Origin: an uncultured Paracoccaceae bacterium
GTDB taxonomy: Bacteria > Pseudomonadota > Alphaproteobacteria > Rhodobacterales > Rhodobacteraceae
Length of the DNA: 64,000 bases
Direction of reading: 5' to 3'
Assembly: GCA_947499635.1 (NCBI GenBank)
Contig: CANMPD010000001.1
Coordinates: 62,001-126,000, forward strand
Shown: one piece after another, positions 16,907 to 27,381 of the stretch
How positions within the stretch are numbered: position 1 is the first letter of the stretch
Layout of the letters: the number at the start of each line of letters is the position of its first letter
The notes under the pieces: generated by a model
The model's database searches: none
Told to the model about the DNA's origin: nothing
What the model saw: only the letters and a program-made list of their open reading frames with translations
Program-made: the position numbers and the translations under genes

Positions 16907-17327
16907 ATCGGCCTCATGTTTCTTTTTGTCATTGGTTGAATCTTATATTGTTTTCGCGGGACAGACAAAGGAAAGGCAGGTCCTTCAGCGTTTTCTCGCA
17001 TAAATGCCCGGTGCTGTGACATCGTTTCCGCTGTTTGCGTTGTTTTTCCGCAAAGTAACAGTGAAATCGCAGTGAATTGAGTGTCATCAATCTGTTATAC
17101 GATGTTTCTGATCCTTCTTATCAACCCAATACCGGCTTCGATTACCTGAATGTTAGACTAAATGCCCTGCGAAATAGTTACGCAGGCAGGGCGGCAGTGT
17201 GGACTCTCAAAACGGAACTCCATATATTGGGTGGACTGAACACTGTGCCGTCTAAGATTTGATGAATTCCTATATATGTGAAGCGCATGCATCGTGTTCT
17301 ACTTAGTCTGATGGAGATCCCCCAAAG
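16907..17327. other. Intergenic region without a recognised element
   Basis: This 421-base gap separates the divergent LysR and acyltransferase genes. I see no supported gene, RNA or clear repeat; it presumably holds two promoters. Confidence 0.5.
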
Positions 17328-18206
17328 ATGAAAGCGCGCCCTCGTACTGCTCGAGATATTTCCTACGCACATTCTGCTGTAACCCGGCCTGGACGTATGA
17401 TGATCCGTCTCATCGAAAACTCGACCGGCCGGTGGCGTTTGATAAAACGCGCCAAAGGGTATGAGGCTGAGGTCGCCGCCGGGCGCAGTTTTTGGGACGT
17501 GATTGTCGAACGTTACGGCATGTCACTTGAGGTCACGAGCGGTAGTTTGGATAATATCCCCAAAGATCGCCCGGTGATCCTGATTGCCAATCACCCCTAT
17601 GGGATGCTGGATGGCATGATGATGGGCTATATTCTGTCCAAAGCACGTGGCGATTTTAAAATTTTGGCGCATCAGATCTTTCGCAAAGCGGATGATTTGA
17701 AAAAGGTGATTTTACCGATCTCTTTTGATGAAACCAAAGAGGCCGTACGTACCAACATCCAAACCCGCAAAGAGGCGCTGGAATATTTGGAACAGGGCGG
17801 CGCAATCGGTATTTTTCCCGGTGGTACTGTCTCGACTGCGGCAAAACCGTTTGAGCAACCCATGGATCCGGGCTGGCGTGGCTTTACGGCGCGCATGGTG
17901 TCAAAATCGAATGCGGTTGTTGTGCCTGTCTTCTTTGAAGGCCATAACTCACGACTGTTCCAGATTGCGTCACATCTGCATGTAACGCTGCGTATGGGGC
18001 TTTATATCAAAGAGTTTAAAAAGCGGATCGGGACACCGATACGTGTGGTTGTTGGTGAGCCTATTGAACGTGACGTTTTAGACGCGCTTGGCGGTGATTC
18101 CAAAGCGATGATGGATTTCCTGCGCGAAGAAACGTATAAGCTGTCCCCAGACCCTCTCCAGTTGGATAAATACGGGTTTGAGTTTGACGAGAAATATCGC
18201 ACCTAA
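17328..18206 (+). CDS. Lysophospholipid acyltransferase-family protein
   Basis: A 292-residue protein of the PlsC/LPLAT family, which transfers acyl chains to lysophospholipids or ornithine lipids at the inner membrane. The first catalytic motif reads NHPYGMLDG (about 87-95), with His and Asp separated by five residues rather than the usual four; this variant occurs in a hemolysin-like or OlsA-like branch. The later [10 protein letters not shown] (about 160-169) is the acceptor-binding motif. No long membrane segment is obvious. The murI start follows the stop by 10 bases, so the two may share a transcript. The substrate is not predictable. Confidence 0.85.
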   Translation: MKARPRTARDISYAHSAVTRPGRMMIRLIENSTGRWRLIKRAKGYEAEVAAGRSFWDVIVERYGMSLEVTSGSLDNIPKDRPVILIANHPYGMLDGMMMGYILSKARGDFKILAHQIFRKADDLKKVILPISFDETKEAVRTNIQTRKEALEYLEQGGAIGIFPGGTVSTAAKPFEQPMDPGWRGFTARMVSKSNAVVVPVFFEGHNSRLFQIASHLHVTLRMGLYIKEFKKRIGTPIRVVVGEPIERDVLDALGGDSKAMMDFLREETYKLSPDPLQLDKYGFEFDEKYRT

Positions 18207-18216
18207 AGGCAACGCA

Positions 18217-19026
18217 ATGGCTGTAGGCATCTTTGATTCAGGTCTAGGCGGTTTAACTGTTCTAGACGCGGCGCAGCGGCGCCTTCCTGATGTAGACTTT
18301 CTGTACTATGGGGATAACGATCGTGCCCCCTATGGTGTCCGTGATGCTGAGGACGTCTTTCAACTGACCAATACAGCCGTTCACAACATGTGGGATATGG
18401 GCTGTAACCTGGTGATCTTGGCTTGCAACACAGCCTCGGCCGCAGCGCTGCGCCGGATGCAAGAGGCTGGTGTACCAGAGGGTAAACGCGTCTTGGGCGT
18501 ATTTGTACCACTGATCGAGGCCCTGACAGAACGCCACTGGGGGGATAATTCCCCGCCACGTGAGGTCGAGGTTAAAAACGTCGCCCTGTTTGCCACGCCA
18601 GCGACCGTGGCCAGCCGTGCGTTTCAGCGTGAATTGGCGTTTCGCGCGATTGGTGTCGATGTCGAGGCGCAGGCCTGTGGCGGGCTCGTGGATGCTATCG
18701 AAGACGGTGACATGATCCTGGCAGAGGCTTTGGTCAAAAGCCATGTGGATGCGTTGCTGCGCAAGTTGCCGTCACCTCAGGCTGCGATTTTGGGCTGCAC
18801 GCATTACCCTTTGATGCAGGATATTTTTCAAGCGGCCTTGGGACCGGATGTCAAAGTGTTCAGCCAAGGTAATCTTGTGGCGGACAGTTTGGCCGATTAC
18901 CTGCAACGTCGCACCGACATGCACGGCAGTGGTGCGGGCGGGTATTACACCACCGGAACACCAGAACGTGTGAGCCGACATGCCACCCAATTTTTGCGAC
19001 GAGAAGTCAACTTTCAGGCCGTCTAG
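18217..19026 (+). CDS. murI: Glutamate racemase
   Basis: A 269-residue enzyme making D-glutamate for peptidoglycan. The two catalytic cysteines are in ACNTASAA (about 72-79) and GCTHYPLM (about 195-202), and the N-terminus [13 protein letters not shown] is the family signature. The frame can be extended to 18178, but the ATG at 18217 fits and lies just after the acyltransferase stop. Length is normal. Confidence 0.95.
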   Translation: MAVGIFDSGLGGLTVLDAAQRRLPDVDFLYYGDNDRAPYGVRDAEDVFQLTNTAVHNMWDMGCNLVILACNTASAAALRRMQEAGVPEGKRVLGVFVPLIEALTERHWGDNSPPREVEVKNVALFATPATVASRAFQRELAFRAIGVDVEAQACGGLVDAIEDGDMILAEALVKSHVDALLRKLPSPQAAILGCTHYPLMQDIFQAALGPDVKVFSQGNLVADSLADYLQRRTDMHGSGAGGYYTTGTPERVSRHATQFLRREVNFQAV

Positions 19027-19110
19027 GCCCCTTAGTTTACCTAGATCTCGGGCCGCTGTCGCTGTCCCATATATTCATAACACACCATATAATTCCTTCG
19101 AGGTTCTCTC

Positions 19111-20139
19111 ATGCCCAAAAACGTGGCTATCCTTGGCGCATCCGGTTACACAGGTGCAGAACTTGTCCGGCTGATTTCTCAGCATCCAGACATTGAAATC
19201 GCGGCCCTTGCGGCGGAACGTAAGGCAGGGATGGAGATGGCGGATGTGTTTCCACATCTACGCCACTTAACCCTTCCAACCCTTTGTAAGATAGGTGAAA
19301 TTGATTTTTCAAAGATCGACCTATGCTTCTGTGCTTTGCCGCATAAAACCAGCCAAGAGGTGATTTCTAAATTACCTATGTCACTTAAAGTCGTGGATCT
19401 GTCTGCTGATTTCCGTCTGCGGGACCCGCAGGCTTATGAGACGTGGTATGGTAACCCTCATTCGGCAGTCGATGTCCAAAAAGAGGCCGTGTATGGCCTG
19501 ACCGAATTCTACCGAGAAGAGATCAAAGCCGCGCGTCTTGTGGCCGGAACCGGCTGTAATGCAGCGACGGGACAGTTTGCACTGCGCCCGCTGATCGCGG
19601 CTGAGGTGATCGATTTGGACGATATTATTCTCGATATGAAATGCGCCGTCTCAGGTGCTGGTCGTGCGCTTAAGGAAAACCTGCTGCACGCCGAATTGTC
19701 CGAAGGGTATCACGGCTATGCTCTTGGCAGTACGCACCGCCATTTGGGGGAATTCGATCAGGAGTTTTCAGCCATTGCCGGACGTCCGGTCAAGGTTCAG
19801 TTTACGCCACATCTGCTGCCGGTAAACCGGGGGATTCTTGCGACAACCTATGTCAAAGGCGATGCGCAGGAGATCCATGATACGTTGTTGGCCGCCTATG
19901 CGGATGAACCCTTTGTTCAAATGCTGCCACTGGGTCAGGGGCCGTCAACGCACAATGTGCGCGGATCTAATTTTGTGCATATCGGAGTGGTCGCAGATCG
20001 TACCGAAGGGCGTGCAATTGTAATCGCAGCCCTGGATAACCTGACAAAAGGTAGCAGCGGACAGGCTTTGCAGAATGCAAACCTGATGTTAGACTTACCG
20101 GAGACAGCAGGCCTTATGATGGCTCCGCTATTCCCATAG
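19111..20139 (+). CDS. argC: N-acetyl-gamma-glutamyl-phosphate reductase
   Basis: A 342-residue enzyme of arginine synthesis that reduces N-acetylglutamyl phosphate with NADPH. The Rossmann motif [15 protein letters not shown] is at 6-20 and the catalytic cysteine lies in [11 protein letters not shown] (about 145-155). The His in [12 protein letters not shown] is the expected second active-site residue. The 342-residue length is type 1 (long). It is followed 19 bases later by ccmE on the same strand, as in related genomes. Confidence 0.96.
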   Translation: MPKNVAILGASGYTGAELVRLISQHPDIEIAALAAERKAGMEMADVFPHLRHLTLPTLCKIGEIDFSKIDLCFCALPHKTSQEVISKLPMSLKVVDLSADFRLRDPQAYETWYGNPHSAVDVQKEAVYGLTEFYREEIKAARLVAGTGCNAATGQFALRPLIAAEVIDLDDIILDMKCAVSGAGRALKENLLHAELSEGYHGYALGSTHRHLGEFDQEFSAIAGRPVKVQFTPHLLPVNRGILATTYVKGDAQEIHDTLLAAYADEPFVQMLPLGQGPSTHNVRGSNFVHIGVVADRTEGRAIVIAALDNLTKGSSGQALQNANLMLDLPETAGLMMAPLFP

Positions 20140-20158
20140 TTTGACGCAGGGGCGTGCG

Positions 20159-20599
20159 ATGAAATCCCTTAAGAAACAACGCCGTATTCAAGTTTTGTCA
20201 TTGATGACCGTGGCTTTGGTCACGTCGACGGCGCTGATTGGTTATGCGATGCGTGACGGGATCAATTTCTTTCGCAGCCCCACACAAGTTCTAGAAGACC
20301 ACCCAACTGCAACCGAGGTGTTTCGCCTTGGTGGTTTGGTTGAAGACGGCAGTATCCAACGTGGTCAAGGCGAGGTTGTGCGCTTTGTTGTGACGGATGG
20401 CGGTGCGTCTATTAACGTGACGTTCACCGGTATTTTACCGGACTTATTTGCGGAAAACCAAGGTATGATCGGGACCGGTCGCTACATTGATGGCACCTTT
20501 CAAGCCTCTGAAATTCTTGCAAAACATGATGAAACATACATGCCAAAAGAAGTCATGGACGCGCTGAAGGAACAAGGCGTTTACAAACCAGATAGTTAG
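20159..20599 (+). CDS. ccmE: Cytochrome c maturation haem chaperone CcmE
   Basis: A 146-residue membrane-anchored periplasmic protein that carries haem covalently to the CcmF/H lyase. A basic N-terminus (MKSLKKQRRIQ) precedes one transmembrane segment (about 12-32), then the OB-fold domain. The haem-binding motif HxxxY is present as HDETY near residue 122. The frame opens with TTG at 20141, but the ATG at 20159 with an upstream AGGGG is preferred. It lies between argC and the endolysin gene, separated from ccmF by the lysis pair. Confidence 0.95.
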   Translation: MKSLKKQRRIQVLSLMTVALVTSTALIGYAMRDGINFFRSPTQVLEDHPTATEVFRLGGLVEDGSIQRGQGEVVRFVVTDGGASINVTFTGILPDLFAENQGMIGTGRYIDGTFQASEILAKHDETYMPKEVMDALKEQGVYKPDS

Positions 20600-20628
20600 C
20601 ATGCTCTGCAAGGTGTTGCAGAGCATGC
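20599..20628. terminator. 13-bp perfect hairpin between ccmE and the endolysin gene
   Basis: GCATGCTCTGCAA (20599-20611) pairs exactly with TTGCAGAGCATGC (20616-20628) around a GGTG tetraloop. It starts at the last base of the ccmE stop. No T tract follows on either side, so it may be a transcript-stabilising or processing element, or a Rho-assisted end isolating the lysis genes. Confidence 0.5.
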
Positions 20629-20698
20629 GCACGCCTAGATGAGCCAACATTAGGATGACTATGGCACCTTGACCTAAAGAACTGGTCAGGAGTGTCCG

Positions 20699-21319
20699 AT
20701 GTTAGATATTCACCACATCACCGATGAAATCCTTGCCCGCGAAGGCGGCTATGTAAACGATCCAGACGATCCGGGTGGGGCGACAAACCATGGTGTGACC
20801 CTTGGCACCCTGCAGCGGTTGGGCTTGGATGTGAACGCCGATGGGCAGGTGAATATACAAGATGTGCGCCAGTTGTCCCGCGAACAGGCAGCAAATATTT
20901 TTCTGCGACATTATTATTATGAGCCTAAAATCAATTTGTTACCAGATAAACTTCAGCCAAGTGTCTTTGATATGTATGTGAATTCGGGCAGCAACGCGGC
21001 GCGTATCTTACAACGATTGTTGCGGCAAATGGGGTATGATCTGCGTGTGGATGGTGCGCTTGGGCCGCAAACCGCACGCAGCGCGCATGCTGCAGCCCAA
21101 GTGGATGTGGCTGCACTCGTGGATGCGTATGGGATCGCACGGCGCAACTATTATTTCGACCTCGCTGATCGACGTCCCGCCAGCCGGAAATACGCACGTA
21201 GCCGTTCAGGCGATAAAGGAGGGTGGATCAAGCGCGCAGAAGAGTTCATTTCGCCAGCCTTTCATCTCAGTAATGCAGACTTTGCTGCACGGGTGCAGAC
21301 ATGGGGAGCGAATATATGA
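20699..21319 (+). CDS. GH108-family peptidoglycan hydrolase (GTA-type endolysin)
   Basis: A 206-residue muramidase-like protein of glycoside hydrolase family 108. The catalytic Glu E15 is in REGGYVNDPDDPGG, followed by ATNHGVT; a C-terminal peptidoglycan-binding segment (about 95-165; VDGALGPQTAR) is present. No signal peptide is visible, as expected when export depends on a holin. Its TGA overlaps the ATG of the next gene, a 3-TM holin. In Rhodobacter capsulatus an endolysin/holin pair of this type lies away from the gene transfer agent cluster and releases the particles. This pair is likely its counterpart. Confidence 0.9.
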   Translation: MLDIHHITDEILAREGGYVNDPDDPGGATNHGVTLGTLQRLGLDVNADGQVNIQDVRQLSREQAANIFLRHYYYEPKINLLPDKLQPSVFDMYVNSGSNAARILQRLLRQMGYDLRVDGALGPQTARSAHAAAQVDVAALVDAYGIARRNYYFDLADRRPASRKYARSRSGDKGGWIKRAEEFISPAFHLSNADFAARVQTWGANI

Positions 21320-21843
21320 TAATGCCATTGGTGAGTTCGTTTTTTGGAAACAATCGTAATGTGTTACGAGAAACAATTGAAGTTTTCCAAGAGAATGCCG
21401 AAGCAAGTGCCGTACGTGATAATTCGTTGACACAGGCAGCTTTGGCCCAGTTCGCAAAAGAATTCCAATCGCCCAAAGGCAGGTTCGAACGGGTAATGGA
21501 TGGGTTGAATCGCCTGCCACGCCCGATGTTGGCGTTGGGAACGTTGGGGTTGATGGTGTCGGCTATGGTTGATCCGCTATGGTTTGCTGCGCGCATGCAA
21601 GGAATTGCTTTGGTGCCAGAGCCACTTTGGTGGTTGTTGGGCATCGTTGTGTCTTTTTACTTTGGAGGGCGTGCGCAAATGAAGTCTCAGGAATTTCAAA
21701 GCAGTATGGCGAATACCTATGTGAATGCACAGCAGGTTGTATCACGGATAAATAACCTAACGCGCACCGAAAAAGCGAAACCAGACAATCCAGCATTGGC
21801 CCAATGGCAAACCCGCAAGGCTGCGGCGGCACGACGCGGGTGA
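21316..21843 (+). CDS. Holin-family protein (3-TM, gene-transfer release type)
   Basis: A 175-residue protein of the 'holin of 3TMs, for gene-transfer release' family. Hydrophobic segments are seen at about 70-90 (LALGTLGLMVSAMVDPLWFAA) and 105-120 (WWLLGIVVSFYFGGRAQMKSQEF), with helical flanking regions; the YFGGRAQMKS element is typical. Start choice: ATG at 21316 overlaps the endolysin TGA (ATGA), giving translational coupling; a longer frame begins at 21301. The pair probably permeabilises the inner membrane for the endolysin. Confidence 0.85.
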   Translation: MIMPLVSSFFGNNRNVLRETIEVFQENAEASAVRDNSLTQAALAQFAKEFQSPKGRFERVMDGLNRLPRPMLALGTLGLMVSAMVDPLWFAARMQGIALVPEPLWWLLGIVVSFYFGGRAQMKSQEFQSSMANTYVNAQQVVSRINNLTRTEKAKPDNPALAQWQTRKAAAARRG

Positions 21844-21884
21844 TTGCGATTGGCTGCTGAGGCTTACAGGGATATACAGGGGGT

Positions 21885-23867
21885 ATGATAACAGAATTTG
21901 GCCACTTCGCCCTGATCCTCGCCTTTATGGTTGCCGTCGTTCAAATGGTGGTGCCGATGATTGGTGCATATAAACGCTGGGACGGCTGGATGGCCGTTGC
22001 AGAACCAGCTGCCCAGGGGCAGTTTTTGTTCACCTTCTTTGCTTTTGGCACCTTGATGTGGGCCTTTGCGACTTCGGATTTCTCGGTGGAATTGGTTGTC
22101 TTAAACAGCCATTCGGCGAAACCGATGCTTTATAAGCTTGCGGGGACTTGGGGCAATCACGAAGGGTCCATGCTGCTGTGGGTGCTTATTGTAACGCTGT
22201 TTGGGGCGGTGGCATCATTTGGTGGCAATGGCTTGCCACCGACGCTTAAGGCGCGGGTTCTGTCCGTTCAAGCAGCGATTGCGGTGGCGTTCTTTATCTT
22301 TATTCTGTTTACATCTAACCCGTTTGTGCGTGTGGCGGTTCCCCCCTTTGATGGGCAGGATTTAAATCCGTTGTTGCAAGATCCAGGCCTCGCCTTTCAT
22401 CCACCGTTTTTGTATCTCGGTTATGTAGGTCTGAGCATGGCGTTTTCCTTTGCCGTGGCTGCCCTGATTGAGGGGCGTGTGGATGCCGCATGGGGACGTT
22501 GGGTGCGGCCGTGGACCTTGGCCGCTTGGGTGTTCTTAACCATCGGTATTGGGCTTGGATCATGGTGGGCCTATTACGAACTGGGTTGGGGTGGTTTTTG
22601 GTTTTGGGACCCAGTCGAGAACGCGTCGCTGATGCCTTGGCTATTGGCTGCTGCGCTATTGCATTGCGCGATCGTTGTCGAAAAACGCGAAGTTCTCAAA
22701 AGCTGGACTGTATTGTTGGCAATTTTGGCCTTTGGCTTTTCTTTGATCGGCACGTTTATTGTTCGCTCGGGGCTGCTGACGTCGGTCCATGCGTTTGCGA
22801 ATGACCCCGAACGTGGCATCGTGATCTTGGTAATCCTGAGCTTGTTCACGGGCGGTGCGCTTATGTTGTTTGCACTGCGGGCGCAGGCGCTTGAGGCCAA
22901 AGGCGTTTTTGGAGCAGTCAGCCGGGAAAGCGCTTTGGTGGCGAATAATATCCTGTTGGCAGTTGGATGCTTTGTCGTCTTTGTTGGCACGGTGTGGCCC
23001 GTGGTTGCTGAGATGCTGTTTACGCGCAAATTATCGGTCGGACCTCCGTTTTTCGAGGCCGCCTTTACTCCGTTTATGGTTCTGCTTGGTCTGCTGTTGC
23101 CGATTGGCAGTATCATTCCTTGGAAACGCGGCAAGGTCCGCCGCAGTTTGTGGAGCCTGCGCTATGCAGCAGCATTGGCCGTTGCGCTCGCGGGATTGGC
23201 ATGGGCAATGCAAAGTGGTCAAAGCTTGCTGGGGCCTGTGGGTCTTTTGCTGGGGGCATGGATCGTCTTTGGGGCCATTGTCGATGTGTCGCTGCGGATC
23301 GGCAGCTGGACGCGCTTGTCGCGGTTGTGGCGGTTGCCACGTGCGGATTGGGGTAAGGCCGTGGCGCATGCGGGCTTTGGGGTGACAGTCTTTGCCATTG
23401 CGGGTCTTCTGGCCTGGCAAAAAGAGGACATTCGCGTTGCGCGCTTAAATGAGCCGTTTCAGGTTGGCCCATATCATTTGCTATTAGAGCATGTGAGCCA
23501 AGAACCTGGCCCCAACTATAGCAGTACCGTGGCGCAGATTGCTGTTACCCGGGACGGGCAATTGATTACCAAGCTGCATCCAGAAAAACGCATCTACCCC
23601 GTTGCACAGATGCCAACCACCGAGGCCGCGATTGATTTCCGTTTCACCCGGGATCTATATGTCGTTTTGGGGGACGCGCAGGATGGTGGGGGCTGGGCAA
23701 TTCGGACCTATATCAAACCTTTTGCCAATTGGATTTGGGGTGGGTGTTTGTTAATGGCGTTTGGTGGTCTCCTAAGCCTAAGTGATCGTCGTTTCCGTGT
23801 TGCGGCCCCTGGACGGAAAACGGGAAAGACAGGTGCGCCTCCTCCTGTGGAAAGGTCTGCGGTATGA
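21885..23867 (+). CDS. ccmF: Haem lyase CcmF
   Basis: A 660-residue polytopic inner-membrane protein that, with CcmH, attaches haem to apocytochrome c. The tryptophan-rich WWD haem-handling motif GGFWFWDPVENASLMPW lies near residues 238-254, and many hydrophobic segments span the protein. A large periplasmic loop (about 525-620) precedes the last segment. Length is normal. The ATG follows CAGGGGGT directly. Its stop overlaps ccmH by ATGA. The lysis pair lies just upstream and may be read through. Confidence 0.96.
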   Translation: MITEFGHFALILAFMVAVVQMVVPMIGAYKRWDGWMAVAEPAAQGQFLFTFFAFGTLMWAFATSDFSVELVVLNSHSAKPMLYKLAGTWGNHEGSMLLWVLIVTLFGAVASFGGNGLPPTLKARVLSVQAAIAVAFFIFILFTSNPFVRVAVPPFDGQDLNPLLQDPGLAFHPPFLYLGYVGLSMAFSFAVAALIEGRVDAAWGRWVRPWTLAAWVFLTIGIGLGSWWAYYELGWGGFWFWDPVENASLMPWLLAAALLHCAIVVEKREVLKSWTVLLAILAFGFSLIGTFIVRSGLLTSVHAFANDPERGIVILVILSLFTGGALMLFALRAQALEAKGVFGAVSRESALVANNILLAVGCFVVFVGTVWPVVAEMLFTRKLSVGPPFFEAAFTPFMVLLGLLLPIGSIIPWKRGKVRRSLWSLRYAAALAVALAGLAWAMQSGQSLLGPVGLLLGAWIVFGAIVDVSLRIGSWTRLSRLWRLPRADWGKAVAHAGFGVTVFAIAGLLAWQKEDIRVARLNEPFQVGPYHLLLEHVSQEPGPNYSSTVAQIAVTRDGQLITKLHPEKRIYPVAQMPTTEAAIDFRFTRDLYVVLGDAQDGGGWAIRTYIKPFANWIWGGCLLMAFGGLLSLSDRRFRVAAPGRKTGKTGAPPPVERSAV

Positions 23868-24334
23868 TGCGTTTTGTGCGGCGTTGTGTGTTAACGCTAT
23901 GTCTGTGTCTTCCCGCTACATTTGCAGTTGCGGTTGAACCAGACGAAATTTTGAGCGACCCGGTGTTGGAAAATCGGGCGCGTGACATTTCACAGGGCTT
24001 GCGCTGTTTGGTATGTCGCAACGAAAGCATTGATGAATCCCATGCAGAGTTGGCCCGTGATTTACGTTTGCTGGTCCGGGAACGCCTTGTGGCAGGGGAC
24101 AGCAATGACGAAGTGGTCGCCTTTGTGGTCGATCGCTACGGAGAGTATGTTTTGCTCAACCCCACCACCACTGGTGTTAATTGGTTGTTGTGGGCTGCAG
24201 GGCCGATCATGTTTTTGATCGCAGCCGGGGTTGGTATTGTCTACGTACGCGGGCGAGATAAGCCCACTCAGGCAGCCGCATTGAGCGCACAAGAGCAAGC
24301 AAGGTTGGATGAGATTCTAAACGGTGAGACGTGA
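23864..24334 (+). CDS. ccmH: Cytochrome c maturation protein CcmH
   Basis: A 156-residue membrane-bound thiol oxidoreductase that reduces apocytochrome c. After a signal peptide (about 1-22), the CxxC motif occurs as LRCLVCRNESIDES (about 45-58). One transmembrane segment (about 103-125) anchors it. It starts in the ccmF stop codon. A separate CcmI-like partner is not in this window. Confidence 0.95.
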   Translation: MMRFVRRCVLTLCLCLPATFAVAVEPDEILSDPVLENRARDISQGLRCLVCRNESIDESHAELARDLRLLVRERLVAGDSNDEVVAFVVDRYGEYVLLNPTTTGVNWLLWAAGPIMFLIAAGVGIVYVRGRDKPTQAAALSAQEQARLDEILNGET

Positions 24335-24431
24335 ACTTAGGGCAGAGCTTTAAACCGTTATGCGGTCAAATTCTGCAGTTCAGTATATTCTAAAATCCCA
24401 CAACACTCGCCGAAAATATAACCACAAATAT

Positions 24432-24461
24432 AAAAGGCCCCGCAGATATGCAGGGCCTTTT
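24432..24461. terminator. Bidirectional terminator between ccmH and gltA
   Basis: A 9-bp stem (AAAAGGCCC at 24432-24440, GGGCCTTTT at 24453-24461) gives T tracts both ways between the convergent ccmH and gltA genes. Confidence 0.85.
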
Positions 24462-24479
24462 GAAGATTTTTAAAAGCGT

Positions 24480-25775
24480 CTAGCGATCTTCGATCTTGAC
24501 GTAATCACGGGCGCTTTCACCGGTGTACAGCTGGCGTGGACGGCCAATTTTCATTGCTGGATCCGAGATCATCTCTTTCCACTGTGACACCCAACCAACG
24601 GTACGCGACAGCGCAAAGATCGGTGTGAACATGGATGTTGGGAAGCCCATCGCTTCGAGAATGATGCCTGAATAGAAATCAACATTCGGGAACAGTTTTT
24701 TCTCGATGAAATATGGATCGTTCAGGGCTGTTTGTTCCAGCTCTTTTGCGACCTGCAAGAGTGGGTTGTCTTCGACGCCCAGCAGCTCCAGAACTTCGTC
24801 CGCAGATTTCTTGAGAACGTTTGCACGTGGATCCGTGTTTTTGTAAACGCGGTGACCAAAGCCCATCAGACGGAACGGATCGTTCTTGTCTTTGGCGCGT
24901 GCAATAAATTCAGGGATACGGTCGACTGTTCCGATTTCCTTGAGCATTTCCAAGCAAGCTTGGTTTGCGCCACCATGCGCAGGACCCCATAGGCACGCGA
25001 TACCAGCGGCGATGCTTGCAAATGGGTTTGCACCAGACGAAGACGCCAGACGTACAGTCGAGGTCGACGCGTTTTGTTCGTGATCTGCATGCAGAGTAAA
25101 GATTCGGTCCATCGCACGCGACAGAATTGGGTTTACCTTGTACTCTTCGGCGGGCACCGAGAAACACATGTGCAAGAAGTTGGCTGCGTAATCCAGATCA
25201 TTACGTGGATATACAAATGGCTGGCCGATAGAATATTTATAAGCCATCGCCGCGATTGTTGGCAGTTTCGCGATCAGACGAATTGCTGCAACTTCACGCT
25301 GCCAAGGGTCGGTGATGTCGGTGGAATCGTGATAGAACGCGGACATTGCGCCTACAACGCCAACCATGGTCGCCATAGGGTGTGCGTCCCGGCGGAAGCC
25401 ACGGAAGAAGTTGTGCATCTGTTCATGCACCATCGTGTGACGTGTCACGCGAGTTTCAAAGTCATCAAGCTGTGTCTGCGACGGTAGCTCACCGTACATC
25501 AACAGATAGCAGACCTCGAGATAATGAGATTCGCCAGCGAGCTGATCAATTGGATAACCGCGGTGCAAAAGTTCACCTTTGCCGCCGTCAATAAATGTAA
25601 TGGTCGAGTCGCAGCTCGCGGTTGAGGTGAAACCTGGATCATATGTAAACACACCCGCTTGGGCATAGAGCTTGCGGATGTCCAGAACGTCAGGACCAGC
25701 AGTTGGTGAGAAAATGGGGAGTTCATAGGTCTCACCGTTCAGGCTGAGCTGAGCGGATTTCTGGGTGTCGGTCAT
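24480..25775 (-). CDS. gltA: Citrate synthase
   Basis: A 431-residue enzyme of the TCA cycle condensing oxaloacetate and acetyl-CoA. Signature regions are [42 protein letters not shown] split over about residues 235-275 and [14 protein letters not shown] (about 312-325), containing the catalytic His residues; the catalytic Asp is in the [12 protein letters not shown] region. The frame extends to 25856, but the ATG at 25775 with AAGGGAC upstream fits the family. It follows gltX on the same strand by 126 bases. Confidence 0.97.
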   Translation of the reverse strand: MTDTQKSAQLSLNGETYELPIFSPTAGPDVLDIRKLYAQAGVFTYDPGFTSTASCDSTITFIDGGKGELLHRGYPIDQLAGESHYLEVCYLLMYGELPSQTQLDDFETRVTRHTMVHEQMHNFFRGFRRDAHPMATMVGVVGAMSAFYHDSTDITDPWQREVAAIRLIAKLPTIAAMAYKYSIGQPFVYPRNDLDYAANFLHMCFSVPAEEYKVNPILSRAMDRIFTLHADHEQNASTSTVRLASSSGANPFASIAAGIACLWGPAHGGANQACLEMLKEIGTVDRIPEFIARAKDKNDPFRLMGFGHRVYKNTDPRANVLKKSADEVLELLGVEDNPLLQVAKELEQTALNDPYFIEKKLFPNVDFYSGIILEAMGFPTSMFTPIFALSRTVGWVSQWKEMISDPAMKIGRPRQLYTGESARDYVKIEDR

Positions 25776-25901
25776 GTTAAGTCCCTTCCTGTTACAGGCG
25801 CATGGTGGCTTAGCCACCTGCGCAGCCGGACCACCTGACCACAGTATGTGGCTCAAGCGAAGTCCTAGCGTAATGGGCTTACTTACAACTTAACGTGTAT
25901 T

Positions 25902-27302
25902 TCAGCCCGTTACATCCTTAAGCCGGGCCACAGTTTCATCACGGCCCAGAATTATCATCATGTCAAATACCGACGGCGTCACAGCACGACCGGACAGCAC
26001 GGCCCGAAGAGGGCCTGCGAGCTTGCCAAACTTAGTCTCATGGGCCGCCGCAAATGCGTTTAGCGTGGCCTCTAGCTCCTCACGTGTCCAGCTAGCATTT
26101 TGCAGGTGCGGCGTCAATTCGTCCAGTATACCTTCGGATACTGTATCCAGTGCTTTTTGGGCTTTGGCGTCGCATTCTAACGGGCGTGCGGCGAGTGCAA
26201 ATTGTGCTTTCTCCAGCAGTTGCGGCAGGGTACGTGCACTGGATTTTAAGCAATACATTGCCTTTTGTAAGCTTTGTTTTTGCGTGTCCGTCAAGGGGGT
26301 GAGATCCGCAGCGGCAAGATAGCCTTCGATTTCCGATACGATTTCGGAATCGTTCATGATTGCAAGGTGTTGGCCGCAGATGTTCTCAAGTTTTTTGGTG
26401 TCAAACCGAGCCGGGCTTTTCCCTATTCCACCCAAGTCAAACCACTCTTTTACCTGGGTGTCTGTAAAGAATTCATCGTCTCCATGCGACCAACCCAGAC
26501 GCGCCAAATAGTTACGCATACCAGGCGCTGGATACCCCATGGCTTGATATTCCTGAGCGCCTAAAGCCCCATGGCGTTTGGAAAGTTTTTTGCCATCCGG
26601 GCCGTGGATCAAAGGAATATGTGCATAAACGGGCAAGGGCCAGCCCATTGCTGTGTAGATCATCATCTGCCGTGCAGCATTGTTGAGGTGGTCATCGCCG
26701 CGGATCACATGCGTGACGCCCATGTCATGATCATCCACAACAACAGCCAGCATATAGACCGGCGTTCCATCTGAACGCAGCAGGATCATATCATCCAGTT
26801 GCGTATTTTTTATCGTAACCTGACCTTGGACCTCGTCATTGATGACTGTCTGACCGTCTTGTGGTGCTTTGATGCGCACAACATAGGGCGCATCCGGATA
26901 GGTTGCAGGATCTGCATCGCGCCATGGGGACCGGTAGAGTGTCGATTTGCCTTCAGCCTTGGCGGCGTCGCGGAAAGCAGCGATTTCGTCTTGTGTTGCA
27001 AAACATTTATAGGCTTTGCCCTCAGACATCAGCTGATGGGCCACTTCGGCATGGCGGTCGGCGCGATCGAACTGGCTGATGACATCGCCATCATGATCCA
27101 ACCCCAACCATGACAGGCCTTGTAAAATAGCGTCGGTGGCTTCGGGTGTTGAGCGTTCGCGATCGGTGTCCTCGATCCGCAACAGAAATTTACCACCACG
27201 CCCACGGGCGTAAAGCCAGTTAAACAGCGCCGTACGAGCGCCTCCGATGTGCAAGTAACCGGTAGGCGAGGGGGCGAAGCGAGTGACAACCGTTTGGGAC
27301 AT
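25902..27302 (-). CDS. gltX: Glutamyl-tRNA synthetase
   Basis: A 466-residue class I aminoacyl-tRNA synthetase. The HIGH motif appears as [16 protein letters not shown] (about 14-29) and the KMSKS motif as [11 protein letters not shown] (about 240-250). A C-terminal anticodon-binding domain follows. Length is normal. It is divergent from the ComEC-like gene, whose ATG lies 79 bases beyond the gltX start. Confidence 0.95.
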   Translation of the reverse strand: MSQTVVTRFAPSPTGYLHIGGARTALFNWLYARGRGGKFLLRIEDTDRERSTPEATDAILQGLSWLGLDHDGDVISQFDRADRHAEVAHQLMSEGKAYKCFATQDEIAAFRDAAKAEGKSTLYRSPWRDADPATYPDAPYVVRIKAPQDGQTVINDEVQGQVTIKNTQLDDMILLRSDGTPVYMLAVVVDDHDMGVTHVIRGDDHLNNAARQMMIYTAMGWPLPVYAHIPLIHGPDGKKLSKRHGALGAQEYQAMGYPAPGMRNYLARLGWSHGDDEFFTDTQVKEWFDLGGIGKSPARFDTKKLENICGQHLAIMNDSEIVSEIEGYLAAADLTPLTDTQKQSLQKAMYCLKSSARTLPQLLEKAQFALAARPLECDAKAQKALDTVSEGILDELTPHLQNASWTREELEATLNAFAAAHETKFGKLAGPLRAVLSGRAVTPSVFDMMIILGRDETVARLKDVTG

Positions 27303-27381
27303 AAGTAGCGTTTACCTTTTAGAAACCATATTTGGTTTTGATTTAACCACTGTCTACCGAGCCATTGGGTCAGGAGCAAGC

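Noticed and set aside
25880-25900. Near-match TTAC-N7-TTAAC upstream of gltA
   Set aside because: One base off the CtrA consensus and at the end of gltX; too weak to call as a site.
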